DNA of 24,266 nt from Gammaproteobacteria bacterium UBA6173. Lineage in GTDB: Bacteria > Pseudomonadota > Gammaproteobacteria > Pseudomonadales > Pseudohongiellaceae. Location: assembly GCA_002422225.1 (NCBI GenBank), contig DITX01000198.1:1-24266 (forward strand), written 5' to 3'. The position numbers were made by a program, and so were the translations under genes. The notes under the pieces are model-generated. The model saw only the letters and a list, made by a program, of their open reading frames with translations, was not told the origin of the DNA and made no database searches. Shown here piece after piece: positions 15,415 to 22,934 of this stretch (position 1 is its first letter; every line of letters starts with the position of its first letter).

Positions 15415-17848
15415 AAGTTCTCAGTCGTAATGCATTGCCTAGCACAAATATGCTGGACATCGCCATGGCGCCTGCTGCCAGCATGGGCGACAGCAGCGTG
15501 CCGTTCAAAGGGTATAAAACACCCGCAGCAACCGGAATCAGGGCAGCATTGTAGGCAAACGCCCAGAACAAATTTTGCCGGATATTGCGGATGGTGGCTT
15601 TACTGATGGCCAGTGCGTTGACCACGCCATGCAGATCACCGCCCATCAGCACAACATCGGCAGACTCAATGGCAATATCGGTGCCAGTACCCACAGCTAT
15701 ACCTGTATCGGCTTCAGCCAATGCGGGCGCATCATTGATGCCGTCGCCCACAAACGCAACATTTCCAAAGCGTTTTCGCAAAGTGCGGACCGCCTCGACT
15801 TTGCCTTGTGGCAACACCTCACCAACAACCTCATCAATGCCGAGCTGTCTGGCAATAGCGTGCGCAGTTTTCAGATTGTCACCTGTAATCATGGCAACGT
15901 TTAAACCCAGCGCATGAAACGCCTGAATAGCAGCGGGTGTGCCCTCTTTGATGGTATCTGCGACGGCAATCACAGCGGCCAGTTGCCCGTCGATCATGGC
16001 ATACAGAGGTGTTTTGCCAAGCTCTGCCAGCGCGGCACTCAATGTTTCAACACCGTTCAGGGACGCGCCTTGTTGCAGCATATAGCGGTCAGCGCCAACA
16101 AAAATAGTGTGACCGCGGACGCTAGCCCTGACGCCCATGCCAGCAATGGCTGAGAATTTGTCGATAGGGTACAGTGGCAACTGTCGGCTTTGAGCCGCAC
16201 GTACAATCGCCTCTGCAATTGGATGCTCTGAGGACTGCTCAACGGAGGCCAGCAAGGACAATGTGTCATCGGCGTCAAAACCATTCTGGAGTACAAAATC
16301 GGTCAGTTCAGGTTTCCCATTGGTGAGAGTGCCGGTTTTATCCAGCGCAATTACACGCGCATCACGCAGTGTCTGCAGCGCTTGTCCCTTGCGGAACAGG
16401 ACGCCCAGTTCGGCAGCGCGTCCCGTGCCGACCATAATCGACGTGGGTGTCGCCAAGCCCATGGCGCAGGGACATGCAATGATCAGTACGGCAACGCCAT
16501 TCACTAACGCAAAACTCAGTGCAGGCTGTGGACCAAAAATCAACCAGACCAGTACAGTGATCAATGCCAGCGTCATCACAATTGGTACAAATACCGATGT
16601 GACCTTGTCGACTAAGGCTTGAATGGGTAACTTGGTACTTTGTGCCTGTTCTACCATTTGAATGATGCGGGCAAGAACGGTGTCTTTGCCAATCTTGTTG
16701 ACACAAATAGTCAATGCACCCTGTTTGTTCAAGGTGCCGCCTACGACCATGTCATCCGGTTTACGCTCAACAGGTAAGGCTTCTCCGGTCAGCATGGACT
16801 CATCAACAAAACTGCTGCCCGTGATCACCTGGCCATCAACGGCAATGCGCTCTCCCGGCCGAATATGCAGAATGTCACCGATCTGCAGCGTTTCGATCGC
16901 GACCTCAATAATTTCACCATTTTTTTCCAGATGTGCTGTCTTGGCCTGCATTCCCAGCAGTTTCTGTATGGCATTACCGGTACGGCCCTTGGCACGCGCT
17001 TCCAAGAAGCGACCCAGCAATATCAGTGTCACTATCACTGCAGCGGCTTCGTAGTACACATACTGATTCCCTGCCGGTAACCAGTTGCCCGCAAAGGTGG
17101 CAATCACAGAGTAGCCCCACGCAGACAACGCGCCAATAGCGACCAGAGAATTCATATCCGGCGCGCGTCGCCATAATGCCGGCAGGCCTTTGCTGATAAA
17201 CCTGCGGCCCGGGCCAAATAACACCGCTGAACTCAACACAAACTGTATGATCCAGCTTTGTGTCTGCCCTATGTTTGCCATGATCCAGTGATGGAACTCC
17301 AGAATAAGGTGCGCACCCATTTCCATCACAAAGACCGGCAGTGTCAGTACGGTAGCGAGCAGCAGGGAACGTTGTAAGTCCTTTAGTTCGCGGGCCTTCC
17401 GCGTATGCTCTTCTTCGTGATTTTCGGTCAACAAGGTGGCGTCGTAACCCGCTTGCTGAATTGTTTTGATCAGTTGGGCTGATGTGACAGTGCCAGCAAT
17501 AAAATTGGCATGCACGTGCTCACTGGCAAGATTCACCTGAGCGCTGACCATGCCGGGCATGGTCAGCATGGCTTTCTCTATACGAGCAATACAGGACGCG
17601 CAACTCATACCCGACACGGACAGTTCCATTTGTTCAGTGCGAGCCGGATAACCGGCTTTGTCCAGAGCCTGCACCAGGTCTGACGCGGTCACCTCGGCAG
17701 ATAAAATGAGGTCTGCTTTTTCATTGGCAAGGTTAACAGCTGCGCCCTCAACACCAGGCACTTTTAACAAAGCCTGCTCCACCCGCCTGACGCAGGAGGC
17801 ACAACTCATAGCAGTAACCGGAACCTGTAAAGTCTGTTTTTTGTCCAT
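15395..17848 (-). CDS. copA: Copper-exporting P1B-type ATPase
   Basis: An 817-residue P-type ATPase for cytosolic Cu(I) export. There are two N-terminal HMA domains with metal sites MSCASC (residues about 14 and 80). Eight membrane helices follow, including the sixth with the CPC motif (IIACPCAMGLATPTS). Other catalytic motifs are the actuator TGEALPV, phosphorylation site DKTGTLTNG, the SSEHPIAEAI nucleotide-site His-Pro and the hinge GDGINDAPALAEAD. ATG 17848 is preferred; a TTG at 17857 directly after the copZ stop would add only three residues. It follows copZ closely and is presumably cotranscribed. The last 20 bases are shared with the convergent alkB remnant. Confidence 0.95.
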   Translation of the reverse strand: MDKKQTLQVPVTAMSCASCVRRVEQALLKVPGVEGAAVNLANEKADLILSAEVTASDLVQALDKAGYPARTEQMELSVSGMSCASCIARIEKAMLTMPGMVSAQVNLASEHVHANFIAGTVTSAQLIKTIQQAGYDATLLTENHEEEHTRKARELKDLQRSLLLATVLTLPVFVMEMGAHLILEFHHWIMANIGQTQSWIIQFVLSSAVLFGPGRRFISKGLPALWRRAPDMNSLVAIGALSAWGYSVIATFAGNWLPAGNQYVYYEAAAVIVTLILLGRFLEARAKGRTGNAIQKLLGMQAKTAHLEKNGEIIEVAIETLQIGDILHIRPGERIAVDGQVITGSSFVDESMLTGEALPVERKPDDMVVGGTLNKQGALTICVNKIGKDTVLARIIQMVEQAQSTKLPIQALVDKVTSVFVPIVMTLALITVLVWLIFGPQPALSFALVNGVAVLIIACPCAMGLATPTSIMVGTGRAAELGVLFRKGQALQTLRDARVIALDKTGTLTNGKPELTDFVLQNGFDADDTLSLLASVEQSSEHPIAEAIVRAAQSRQLPLYPIDKFSAIAGMGVRASVRGHTIFVGADRYMLQQGASLNGVETLSAALAELGKTPLYAMIDGQLAAVIAVADTIKEGTPAAIQAFHALGLNVAMITGDNLKTAHAIARQLGIDEVVGEVLPQGKVEAVRTLRKRFGNVAFVGDGINDAPALAEADTGIAVGTGTDIAIESADVVLMGGDLHGVVNALAISKATIRNIRQNLFWAFAYNAALIPVAAGVLYPLNGTLLSPMLAAGAMAMSSIFVLGNALRLRTFTAPSA

Positions 17849-17857
17849 AAGAGTCAA

Positions 17858-18052
17858 TCAAGAAGCCGGCGGATATCCGGCCGCGGTCAATGCGTCGATG
17901 ACTGCCGCATCTGACGCCGAGGAGCTCACGCTGACTTGCTTGCTGTCAGTGTCTGCCTCCACAACGGCATTAGCATCAAGTTGTTGAACCGTTTCGGTGA
18001 TGGACCTGACACAGTGGCCGCAACTCATGGATGGGATGGTCATTTTTAACAT
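17858..18052 (-). CDS. copZ: CopZ-like copper chaperone (single HMA domain)
   Basis: A 64-residue heavy-metal-associated protein with the metal site MSCGHC in MTIPSMSCGHCVRSITETVQ and the usual GYPPAS-type C-terminus. It would hand Cu(I) to CopA, whose gene follows within about ten bases. Two ATG codons stand in tandem (18055 and 18052); AGGAG at 18060-18064 is 4 bases from the first and 7 from the second, so I place the start at 18052. Confidence 0.85.
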   Translation of the reverse strand: MLKMTIPSMSCGHCVRSITETVQQLDANAVVEADTDSKQVSVSSSASDAAVIDALTAAGYPPAS

Positions 18053-18059
18053 CATTTCA

Positions 18060-18064
18060 CTCCT
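18060..18064 (-). promoter_or_regulatory. Ribosome binding site of copZ
   Basis: AGGAG on the minus strand. Its spacing (7 bases to ATG 18052, 4 to ATG 18055) decides between two adjacent start codons. Confidence 0.55.
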
Positions 18065-18086
18065 GATCCTGAAAACATCAATCTTG

Positions 18087-18117
18087 AGTTTGCGCTTACA
18101 GCCCCCGGTCAGGTCAA
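18087..18117 (-). promoter_or_regulatory. copZ-copA promoter with a 19-bp spacer, MerR-family (CueR) type
   Basis: On the minus strand TTGACC (18112-18117) is followed after exactly 19 bases by CAAACT (18087-18092), about 35 bases before copZ. A strong -35 with an over-long 19-bp spacer is the hallmark of MerR-family promoters, and copper export genes are classic CueR targets. The spacer (TGACCGGGGGCTGTAAGCG) is GC-rich but only a poor dyad, so the regulator assignment is inference; no merR-type gene lies in the window. Confidence 0.45.
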
Positions 18118-18138
18118 GTGGAGAATGCTTATTTGTTG

Positions 18139-18166
18139 TTGACGGTCAATGAATTGAGTTTAAACT
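18139..18166 (+). promoter_or_regulatory. Sigma-70-like promoter for the DUF2959 gene
   Basis: TTGACG (18139-18144), a 16-base spacer and TAAACT (18161-18166) point towards the gene at 18233. The -35 is part of an 11-bp palindrome TTGACGGTCAA (18139-18149), which could be an operator. It is divergent from the copZ promoter 22 bases away. Confidence 0.45.
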
Positions 18167-18217
18167 GAGCCTCGACTGTCAAAACACAGTCCAAGCCAAG
18201 AGGATTGTACTCGCCAT

Positions 18218-18224
18218 AAAAGGA
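18218..18224 (+). promoter_or_regulatory. Ribosome binding site supporting a TTG start
   Basis: AAAAGGA lies 8 bases before TTG 18233. The first ATG of the frame, at 18254, has no such site. Confidence 0.5.
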
Positions 18225-18232
18225 CAACGCCG

Positions 18233-18934
18233 TTGAGCAGCCCTGTTAAGCAAATGTATCAGACAAGCACCGCCCGTCGCTGGTATTCATCCAGATTACT
18301 TTTTATGACTTTTCTATGCTCTGTTTTGCTTATGAGCGCGTGTTCAAGTGCCTATTACAGCACGATGGAGCAGTTTGGCGTTCACAAACGCGACATTCTG
18401 GTTGATCGCATTGAAGACGCACAGCTTGCTCAGCAGGATGGTCAACAGCAATTCAAGGATGCGCTTGAACAATTCAGGAGCGTCGTCAATTTTGATGGCG
18501 CAGAGCTGCAGCAGATCTACGATCGCCTGAACCGCGAATTTGAAGACAGTGAAACGGCCGCTGAGACCATTCGCAATCGGATTCGCGCGGTAGAAAGTGT
18601 CGCGGATGACCTGTTCGACGAATGGGACAGTGAGCTGGCGCTGTATACCAATCAGACTTTACGACGGGACAGCGAGCAACAATTGACTGCAACCCGGCAG
18701 CGTTATGCACGTTTGATTCAATCCATGCGGCGCGCCGAAAGCACGCTGGATCCTGTGCTCAACAATCTGCGAGACAATGTGTTGTACCTCAAGCACAACC
18801 TGAACGCTCGCGCAATTGCGTCACTGCGTGGCGAGCTGGACACCATCAACGCGGATGTCGGGCGTTTGCTGGACGCCATGCAGGAAGCGATTGCCGAATC
18901 TGAGCGCTTTATTGCTACGATGCGCGCTGCCTAG
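18233..18934 (+). CDS. DUF2959-like coiled-coil lipoprotein
   Basis: A 233-residue protein of unknown function that resembles the DUF2959 family of marine gammaproteobacteria. A basic lead (ARRWYSSR) is followed by a hydrophobic segment and lipobox (FLCSVLLMSACSSAYY), so it should be a lipoprotein. The mature part begins YYSTMEQFGVHKRDILVDRI, the best-kept stretch of the family. The rest is almost entirely charged helix with heptad-like spacing, probably a coiled coil (residues about 50-225). The start is probably TTG 18233, judged by its ribosome site; ATG 18254 would still keep the whole signal peptide. It is divergent from copZ and convergent with the helicase gene. Confidence 0.75.
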   Translation: MSSPVKQMYQTSTARRWYSSRLLFMTFLCSVLLMSACSSAYYSTMEQFGVHKRDILVDRIEDAQLAQQDGQQQFKDALEQFRSVVNFDGAELQQIYDRLNREFEDSETAAETIRNRIRAVESVADDLFDEWDSELALYTNQTLRRDSEQQLTATRQRYARLIQSMRRAESTLDPVLNNLRDNVLYLKHNLNARAIASLRGELDTINADVGRLLDAMQEAIAESERFIATMRAA

Positions 18935-18958
18935 CAACGCTGTTTTTCAGCAGGTTGC
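18934..18958. terminator. Hairpin between two convergent genes
   Basis: GCAACGCTG, a TTTTT loop, then CAGC, two unpaired bases (AG) and GTTGC form a nine-pair stem with one bulge. It begins in the stop codon of the DUF2959 gene and lies before the end of the helicase gene. There is no T-run after it, so termination is possible but unproved. Confidence 0.35.
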
Positions 18959-18977
18959 CAGCGCAAGTCATGAGACT

Positions 18978-21900
18978 TTATACCAGCAGTTCCAACAAGA
19001 CCTCTTTCTCCATTGGCAATCCGACTGCGCCGGTATCACTGAACAATGAGTCAGCCAGCGCCTGCTTTTGTTTTTGCATTTGCTGAATGCGCTCCTCAAT
19101 GGTATTTGCCGCCACCAGCTTGTACACAAACACGGGCTTATCCTGACCAATTCGGTAGGCACGGTCAGTCGCCTGATTTTCCACGGCCGGATTCCACCAA
19201 GGGTCAACATGGATAACAACATCAGCCGCGGTCAGATTGAGTCCGCTGCCACCCGCTTTTAAGCTGACCAGAAACACCTTTACCTCACCGCTCTGAAACT
19301 GATCGATAACTTGCTGACGTTTTCGGGTTTGTCCCGTGAGTTTGACATACGTGATGTGCTGTTCTTCAAGTAGCTGTTCTATCAGTCCAAGCACTTCAGT
19401 GAATTGGGAAAACAACAAAATATGACGGCCTTCCTCCAGTAACAAAGGAATATTTTCAGACAACCAGTTGAGTTTGGCGCTCTCGACAATATCAGCGGCC
19501 TTTTCCAGTTTTACAAGGCGCGGATCGATACACGCTTGCCTTAGTTTCAGCAAGGCATCCAGAAATTCGATATGACTGCGCGCCATGCCCTTTTGCGCAA
19601 TCAGATCGCGAATGCGTTTCTCCATGCTGATGCGGATGCTTTCGTACAGTGTGCGCTGCTTTCCTTCCAGCTCTACGTATTGCACGATCTCCGTTTTGGG
19701 TGGCAGATCCTGCACGACATCGGCTTTGGTGCGGCGCAGCATAAACGGTGCGATGCGTCGGGCAAGTTCGCGCTGGCGATCATGATCGCGCTGATCTTCG
19801 ATGGCGGTGCGATAGTATTTGTTGAATGTCTTGCGGCCACCGAGCAGACCAGGCAATGCAAAATCCATCAAGGCCCACAACTCCCCCAAATGATTCTCAA
19901 GGGGTGTTCCGCTCAAACAAAGCCGGGCATCACACTTAATGCAGCGCACATCGTTTGCGATGCGCGTATTCGGATTTTTGATTAGCTGCGCTTCGTCAAG
20001 AATTAGCATGCTGAAGCTATGATCCGCGTAACTTTTGATGTCTCTTGGCAGCAGTGGGTATGTGGTGATAACCAGATCGCTGTCTTGTATCTGTCCAAAA
20101 AAATGTTTACGTTTTGGGCCTTGAATCAGGCAGGTGCGCAATTGTGGTGTAAAGCGCATCGCCTCATGCAACCAGTTGCTGGTCAAACTGGTAGGGCACA
20201 CAACCAGCACCGGTTTGTTGAGTTGACCTTTGTTTTTCAGATACAGCAGTAATGCCAGGGTTTGCAGCGTTTTGCCCAAACCCATGTCATCTGCCAGGAT
20301 TCCTCCAAAACCAAAGCGCTGAAGAAATGCCAGCCAGTTTAATCCATCCTGTTGATAAGGTCTCAATTCCGCCAACAGACCTACAGGCGGCTCTATGCTA
20401 ATCAAGCCCTTGAAGTCTTGCAGCTGTTTCATCAAGGCACGCGTCAGCGGGGCCTTACGATCATCAAGTGTCGGCATATCCTGCAAAAGCGCTGCCTGAA
20501 ATGCAGGTAGGCGTACAGGTTTGTCGAGCTGTTTACGGCTGAACAGTTCCAGAATCAGGCCGCGTAAGGTGTGGAGAGGGCGGGTGTCTACACGCAACCA
20601 CTTGCCGTCAATTGCCATCAGCAGTTCATCAGGCGTGTCTGCTTCAAGCCATGCCTCTACCGCATCCACTGTTGGCAGATTTTCCCCGCCGGCATGTAAG
20701 GAGAGGGCAAAATCGAACCATTGTCCACCATTGTCGTCTGCGTTATCCGATGCGCTATCACTGACATTGACATCAAAGACGGCCTCGTCAATGGCAAGCG
20801 AGTATTCAGAATCTATCGCTAACTTCCAGCCCTGTTGTTGCAGCAATGGCAAATGCTCATCCACAATCTTCTGCCAGATTTTCAGCAAGTGCTTGTCTGT
20901 GTTGTGAGCGGGCACCCAGACATCCTGCCATTTGCCCAGTTCATAACGCAGCACCAGTTGCAGGCTATGCAAGGTGGCGCAGAATTCTTCTTCCAACCGT
21001 AAGTTGCGCTGAATCTGATAGTGTCGCCCCTTGTGTTCTCGGAGTATTTCTCCGTGGGCGTCAGCGGGGTCTCTCAGGTAAACCGGCAACCCGCCGTAGT
21101 CAAAATATAGCTGTAGCGCCGGTAAACGTAGACCCTCTGGGGCGATTGCACTGAGCATGTACAAACATGCAGTGGGGGTATTGCTGGTAATCACCTCTGG
21201 TTCCACGGGCAGAGGCAGTTGCTCGCGGCTCAGGCGCTGGCGCAGCAGTATAGCGGCCTGTTTCATGTCAGCAGTCTGCACCGGCGGCATATTCATCAAA
21301 TAGGCAATCTGAGCGCCGCTCAGTGGGTTCTGGATTTCGCCAAGTTTGCTGGCACTTTCATCAAGAAAGCAGGGAGGATCAACAGCAATCAGGCGCCAGT
21401 GCGAGACGCCCGGCAATTCAGCCGTCAGTTGATGTTGGACGGGCGTTTGTTGCCAGCGCCACTCGACCGTTGCCGGTGGAGCTGCGCTGACCGTTTTTCC
21501 GGTACTGGCCAGTCGCAACCGGTGCGTGGCCAACATATGTTGCAATGCCAGCGCGCCAGGCTCTCCAACCAAGTGGAAACTTTTGTGTGTTTGCAGGCCG
21601 CGCAGCAGATTCAGAATCGCTTTGTCTTCGTCTTTCAAAAACGCAGGTGCATTCCAGCTCAGTCTGTAAAAATCTGGTAGAAAATTATGAAACTGACTCC
21701 AGTCTCCGTTCGCTTTCAGGTAGGCCTTTTGCAGAGTGACTCGAACCTCTTGCGACTGCGCGTCAACACCGGAAAGTTCTGAAACGTCAGTGTCCAGGGT
21801 GTAAAGCAGGTAGTGCGTGCCGGTGGCTAAGGTATTTTGACGTAAGCGATTTGTGGGAAGGCGTGCCAGCCAGTTCTTGAGTTTGAGAGACCGGTCGTCT

Positions 21901-22286
21901 TGAGCATCGGGCGATTTTACTGAGCGGCGGTCATTCTCTAGAAACGACTGCCACTTGAGCGCAGTCGCGACGCCATGTTTACAGTCAAACCCAACCGGGC
22001 AGCTGCAATCTGCGGATAGCATGTTATTGGCCGCATAAATCACCACTTGATACGGTACGCGTTTAGTACCCTGCACTTCCGCGTTTACCCGATCAGCGGT
22101 GGGGTCGGGACTGATCAGGCGCACGCGGTTTTGCTGAAAGTACGCTTCACCACGCTTAAAGGTGGCAGGGCCTGCCATGTAAATAATGTCTTTTATGGAG
22201 AATTTGATCACTGGCGCTTGTGGATTCCGGAAGCTCGTCGAACCCGCGAGCATAGATGGCTGGCGGGTATGCGGCAAGTCGAGCAT
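18978..22286 (-). CDS. SWIM zinc-finger SNF2-family helicase
   Basis: A 1102-residue Swi2/Snf2 ATPase. Near the N-terminus is a SWIM zinc finger, C-x-C-x5-C-x-H (SADCSCPVGFDCKHG, Cys94, Cys96, Cys102, His104). A long region of the bacterial SNF2-associated type follows (to about 620). The helicase core has Walker A LADDMGLGKTLQ near residue 667, DEAQLIKNP near 765, the SGTPLEN motif III and the C-terminal lobe LLFSQFTEVLGL, SLKAGGSGLNLTAADVVIHV and DRAYRIGQ. It should move on double-stranded DNA or displace bound proteins such as RNA polymerase; the exact role in bacteria is not settled. The start is uncertain: ATG 22286, a TTG one codon before it and ATG 22253 are all without a clear ribosome site. 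It is not accompanied by defence genes, so I do not call it a DISARM or similar component. Confidence 0.85.
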   Translation of the reverse strand: MLDLPHTRQPSMLAGSTSFRNPQAPVIKFSIKDIIYMAGPATFKRGEAYFQQNRVRLISPDPTADRVNAEVQGTKRVPYQVVIYAANNMLSADCSCPVGFDCKHGVATALKWQSFLENDRRSVKSPDAQDDRSLKLKNWLARLPTNRLRQNTLATGTHYLLYTLDTDVSELSGVDAQSQEVRVTLQKAYLKANGDWSQFHNFLPDFYRLSWNAPAFLKDEDKAILNLLRGLQTHKSFHLVGEPGALALQHMLATHRLRLASTGKTVSAAPPATVEWRWQQTPVQHQLTAELPGVSHWRLIAVDPPCFLDESASKLGEIQNPLSGAQIAYLMNMPPVQTADMKQAAILLRQRLSREQLPLPVEPEVITSNTPTACLYMLSAIAPEGLRLPALQLYFDYGGLPVYLRDPADAHGEILREHKGRHYQIQRNLRLEEEFCATLHSLQLVLRYELGKWQDVWVPAHNTDKHLLKIWQKIVDEHLPLLQQQGWKLAIDSEYSLAIDEAVFDVNVSDSASDNADDNGGQWFDFALSLHAGGENLPTVDAVEAWLEADTPDELLMAIDGKWLRVDTRPLHTLRGLILELFSRKQLDKPVRLPAFQAALLQDMPTLDDRKAPLTRALMKQLQDFKGLISIEPPVGLLAELRPYQQDGLNWLAFLQRFGFGGILADDMGLGKTLQTLALLLYLKNKGQLNKPVLVVCPTSLTSNWLHEAMRFTPQLRTCLIQGPKRKHFFGQIQDSDLVITTYPLLPRDIKSYADHSFSMLILDEAQLIKNPNTRIANDVRCIKCDARLCLSGTPLENHLGELWALMDFALPGLLGGRKTFNKYYRTAIEDQRDHDRQRELARRIAPFMLRRTKADVVQDLPPKTEIVQYVELEGKQRTLYESIRISMEKRIRDLIAQKGMARSHIEFLDALLKLRQACIDPRLVKLEKAADIVESAKLNWLSENIPLLLEEGRHILLFSQFTEVLGLIEQLLEEQHITYVKLTGQTRKRQQVIDQFQSGEVKVFLVSLKAGGSGLNLTAADVVIHVDPWWNPAVENQATDRAYRIGQDKPVFVYKLVAANTIEERIQQMQKQKQALADSLFSDTGAVGLPMEKEVLLELLV

Positions 22287-22295
22287 CAAAAATAT

Positions 22296-22621
22296 TTACA
22301 TGCTCAAGAATCCAATACCGCGTTGTGCCATCATTATTCCCATAGCAATCACTAAGATGCCTGACACTCGTACCATTTCACCAACGGCTTTGGCAGACAG
22401 CACATTTGCGAAAAACCCATACCCGAGCAAGGGCGGTAAGGTACCAAGACCAAAAAAGAACAGCAGAATGCCACCTTAAATGTCACCGTGACTTCTGACT
22501 TTGGATAACTTGCAGTAACTGTCTTTACGCCAGGCAGCTCAGAGATCGCTCGCGTTATGGCAGTCTCACAGCCAGTGCAGTGCATGCCACTGACATTCAT
22601 CAACGCGGTTTTTGCTGACAT
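22296..22621 (-). pseudogene. HMA-TauE/SafE-type membrane protein with its middle deleted
   Basis: From ATG 22621 the frame gives a heavy-metal-associated domain (MSAKTALMNVSGMHCTGCE, metal site MHCTGC, up to KSEVTVTFK). Then it shifts. From about 22475 another frame reads the C-terminal membrane part of a TauE/SafE (DsbD_2-like) protein: LLFFFGLGTLPPLLGYGFFA, AKAVGEMVRVSGILVIAMG, ending GIGFLSM and stop at 22296. The family normally has the HMA domain, then about six helices; here roughly 140-150 residues (the end of HMA and about half of the helices) are missing. If read straight on in the HMA frame the product ends after 89 residues with unrelated, Cys-rich sequence. Intact relatives sit near cytochrome cbb3 oxidase or copper genes and are thought to handle copper, in keeping with copZ-copA 4 kb away. 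Confidence 0.75.
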
Positions 22622-22642
22622 AGGGTTTTCCGTGAGCGTTTA

Positions 22643-22656
22643 TTGATATACATCAT
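22643..22656. promoter_or_regulatory. FNR/Anr-like box
   Basis: TTGATATACATCAT matches the FNR consensus TTGAT-N4-ATCAA at 9 of 10 positions. It lies in the divergent region between the HMA-TauE remnant (22 bases from its ATG) and the small gene at 22743. It is rather close to the minus-strand start for normal activation and about 80 bases upstream of the likely plus-strand transcription start. Control by oxygen would suit either neighbour, but this is sequence match only. Confidence 0.4.
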
Positions 22657-22669
22657 TTAATATTTGAAG

Positions 22670-22735
22670 AACCTCGCTTAGTCTGAAGTTGTTTGACGTA
22701 GATTGAAAATAATTCTGATAAAGAAAAGCGAGGTT
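22670..22735. repeat. Perfect 10-bp inverted repeat around a promoter
   Basis: AACCTCGCTT (22670-22679) and its exact complement AAGCGAGGTT (22726-22735) are 46 bases apart. The right arm contains the GAGG ribosome site of the gene at 22743. A candidate promoter fills the space between the arms. It may be a pair of operator half-sites or, if a transcript starts further upstream, an RNA stem that hides the ribosome site. Confidence 0.6.
22693..22722 (+). promoter_or_regulatory. Sigma-70-like promoter for the small cysteine-rich protein
   Basis: TTGACG (22693-22698), 18 bases, then GATAAA (22717-22722; 4 of 6 matches to TATAAT). Transcription would start near 22729, in the right arm of the inverted repeat, giving a very short leader before ATG 22743. 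Confidence 0.4.
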
Positions 22736-22742
22736 AGTAATC

Positions 22743-22886
22743 ATGTCACGAGAAGTTGGCGAACGTTATGTATGTGAATCCTGCAAAGCAGAGCTTGTTT
22801 ACACTAAGGGTTGCCCTTGCGGAGATAAGATGGCGCATTCGGAAATTTGCTGCGGCAAACAAATGACCAATGTGACTGACAAGTAA
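22743..22886 (+). CDS. Small desulfoferrodoxin-N/rubredoxin-like cysteine-rich protein
   Basis: A 47-residue open frame with a good ribosome site (GAGG, 9 bases upstream) and its own promoter-like sequence. The protein has Cys-x2-Cys (YVCESCKAEL), then KGCPCGDK, then SEICCGKQM: six cysteines in two clusters, a layout close to the small Fe-binding N-terminal domain of desulfoferrodoxin, where CxxC and a later CC pair hold the metal. The start MSREVGERYVCESC also fits that family. The extra CPC in the middle is not part of the standard Fe(Cys)4 set. It probably binds iron or zinc in the cytoplasm. The function is unknown; proximity to a peroxiredoxin suggests a redox role. Confidence 0.7.
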   Translation: MSREVGERYVCESCKAELVYTKGCPCGDKMAHSEICCGKQMTNVTDK

Positions 22887-22891
22887 GAGCC

Positions 22892-22934
22892 ATGCATGGC
22901 TAGTCACCCGCTAGCCGGGTGACCAGCAATGCAT
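22892..22934. terminator. Long hairpin at the convergent ends of two genes
   Basis: The core GTCACCCG (22903-22910), loop CTAGC, and CGGGTGAC (22916-22923) pair perfectly. Beyond one mismatch GCT pairs with AGC, and beyond a second mismatch ATGCAT pairs with ATGCAT: 17 base pairs in all. It starts six bases after the small-protein stop and ends in the stop codon of the activator remnant, so it can serve both strands. No T-run follows on either side. Confidence 0.6.

Noticed and set aside
18978..22286. SNF2 helicase as part of an antiphage defence system
   Set aside because: No methylase, nuclease, phospholipase D or other defence gene is next to it; neighbours are a lipoprotein and copper genes. 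SWIM-SNF2 proteins of this kind are common housekeeping ATPases.
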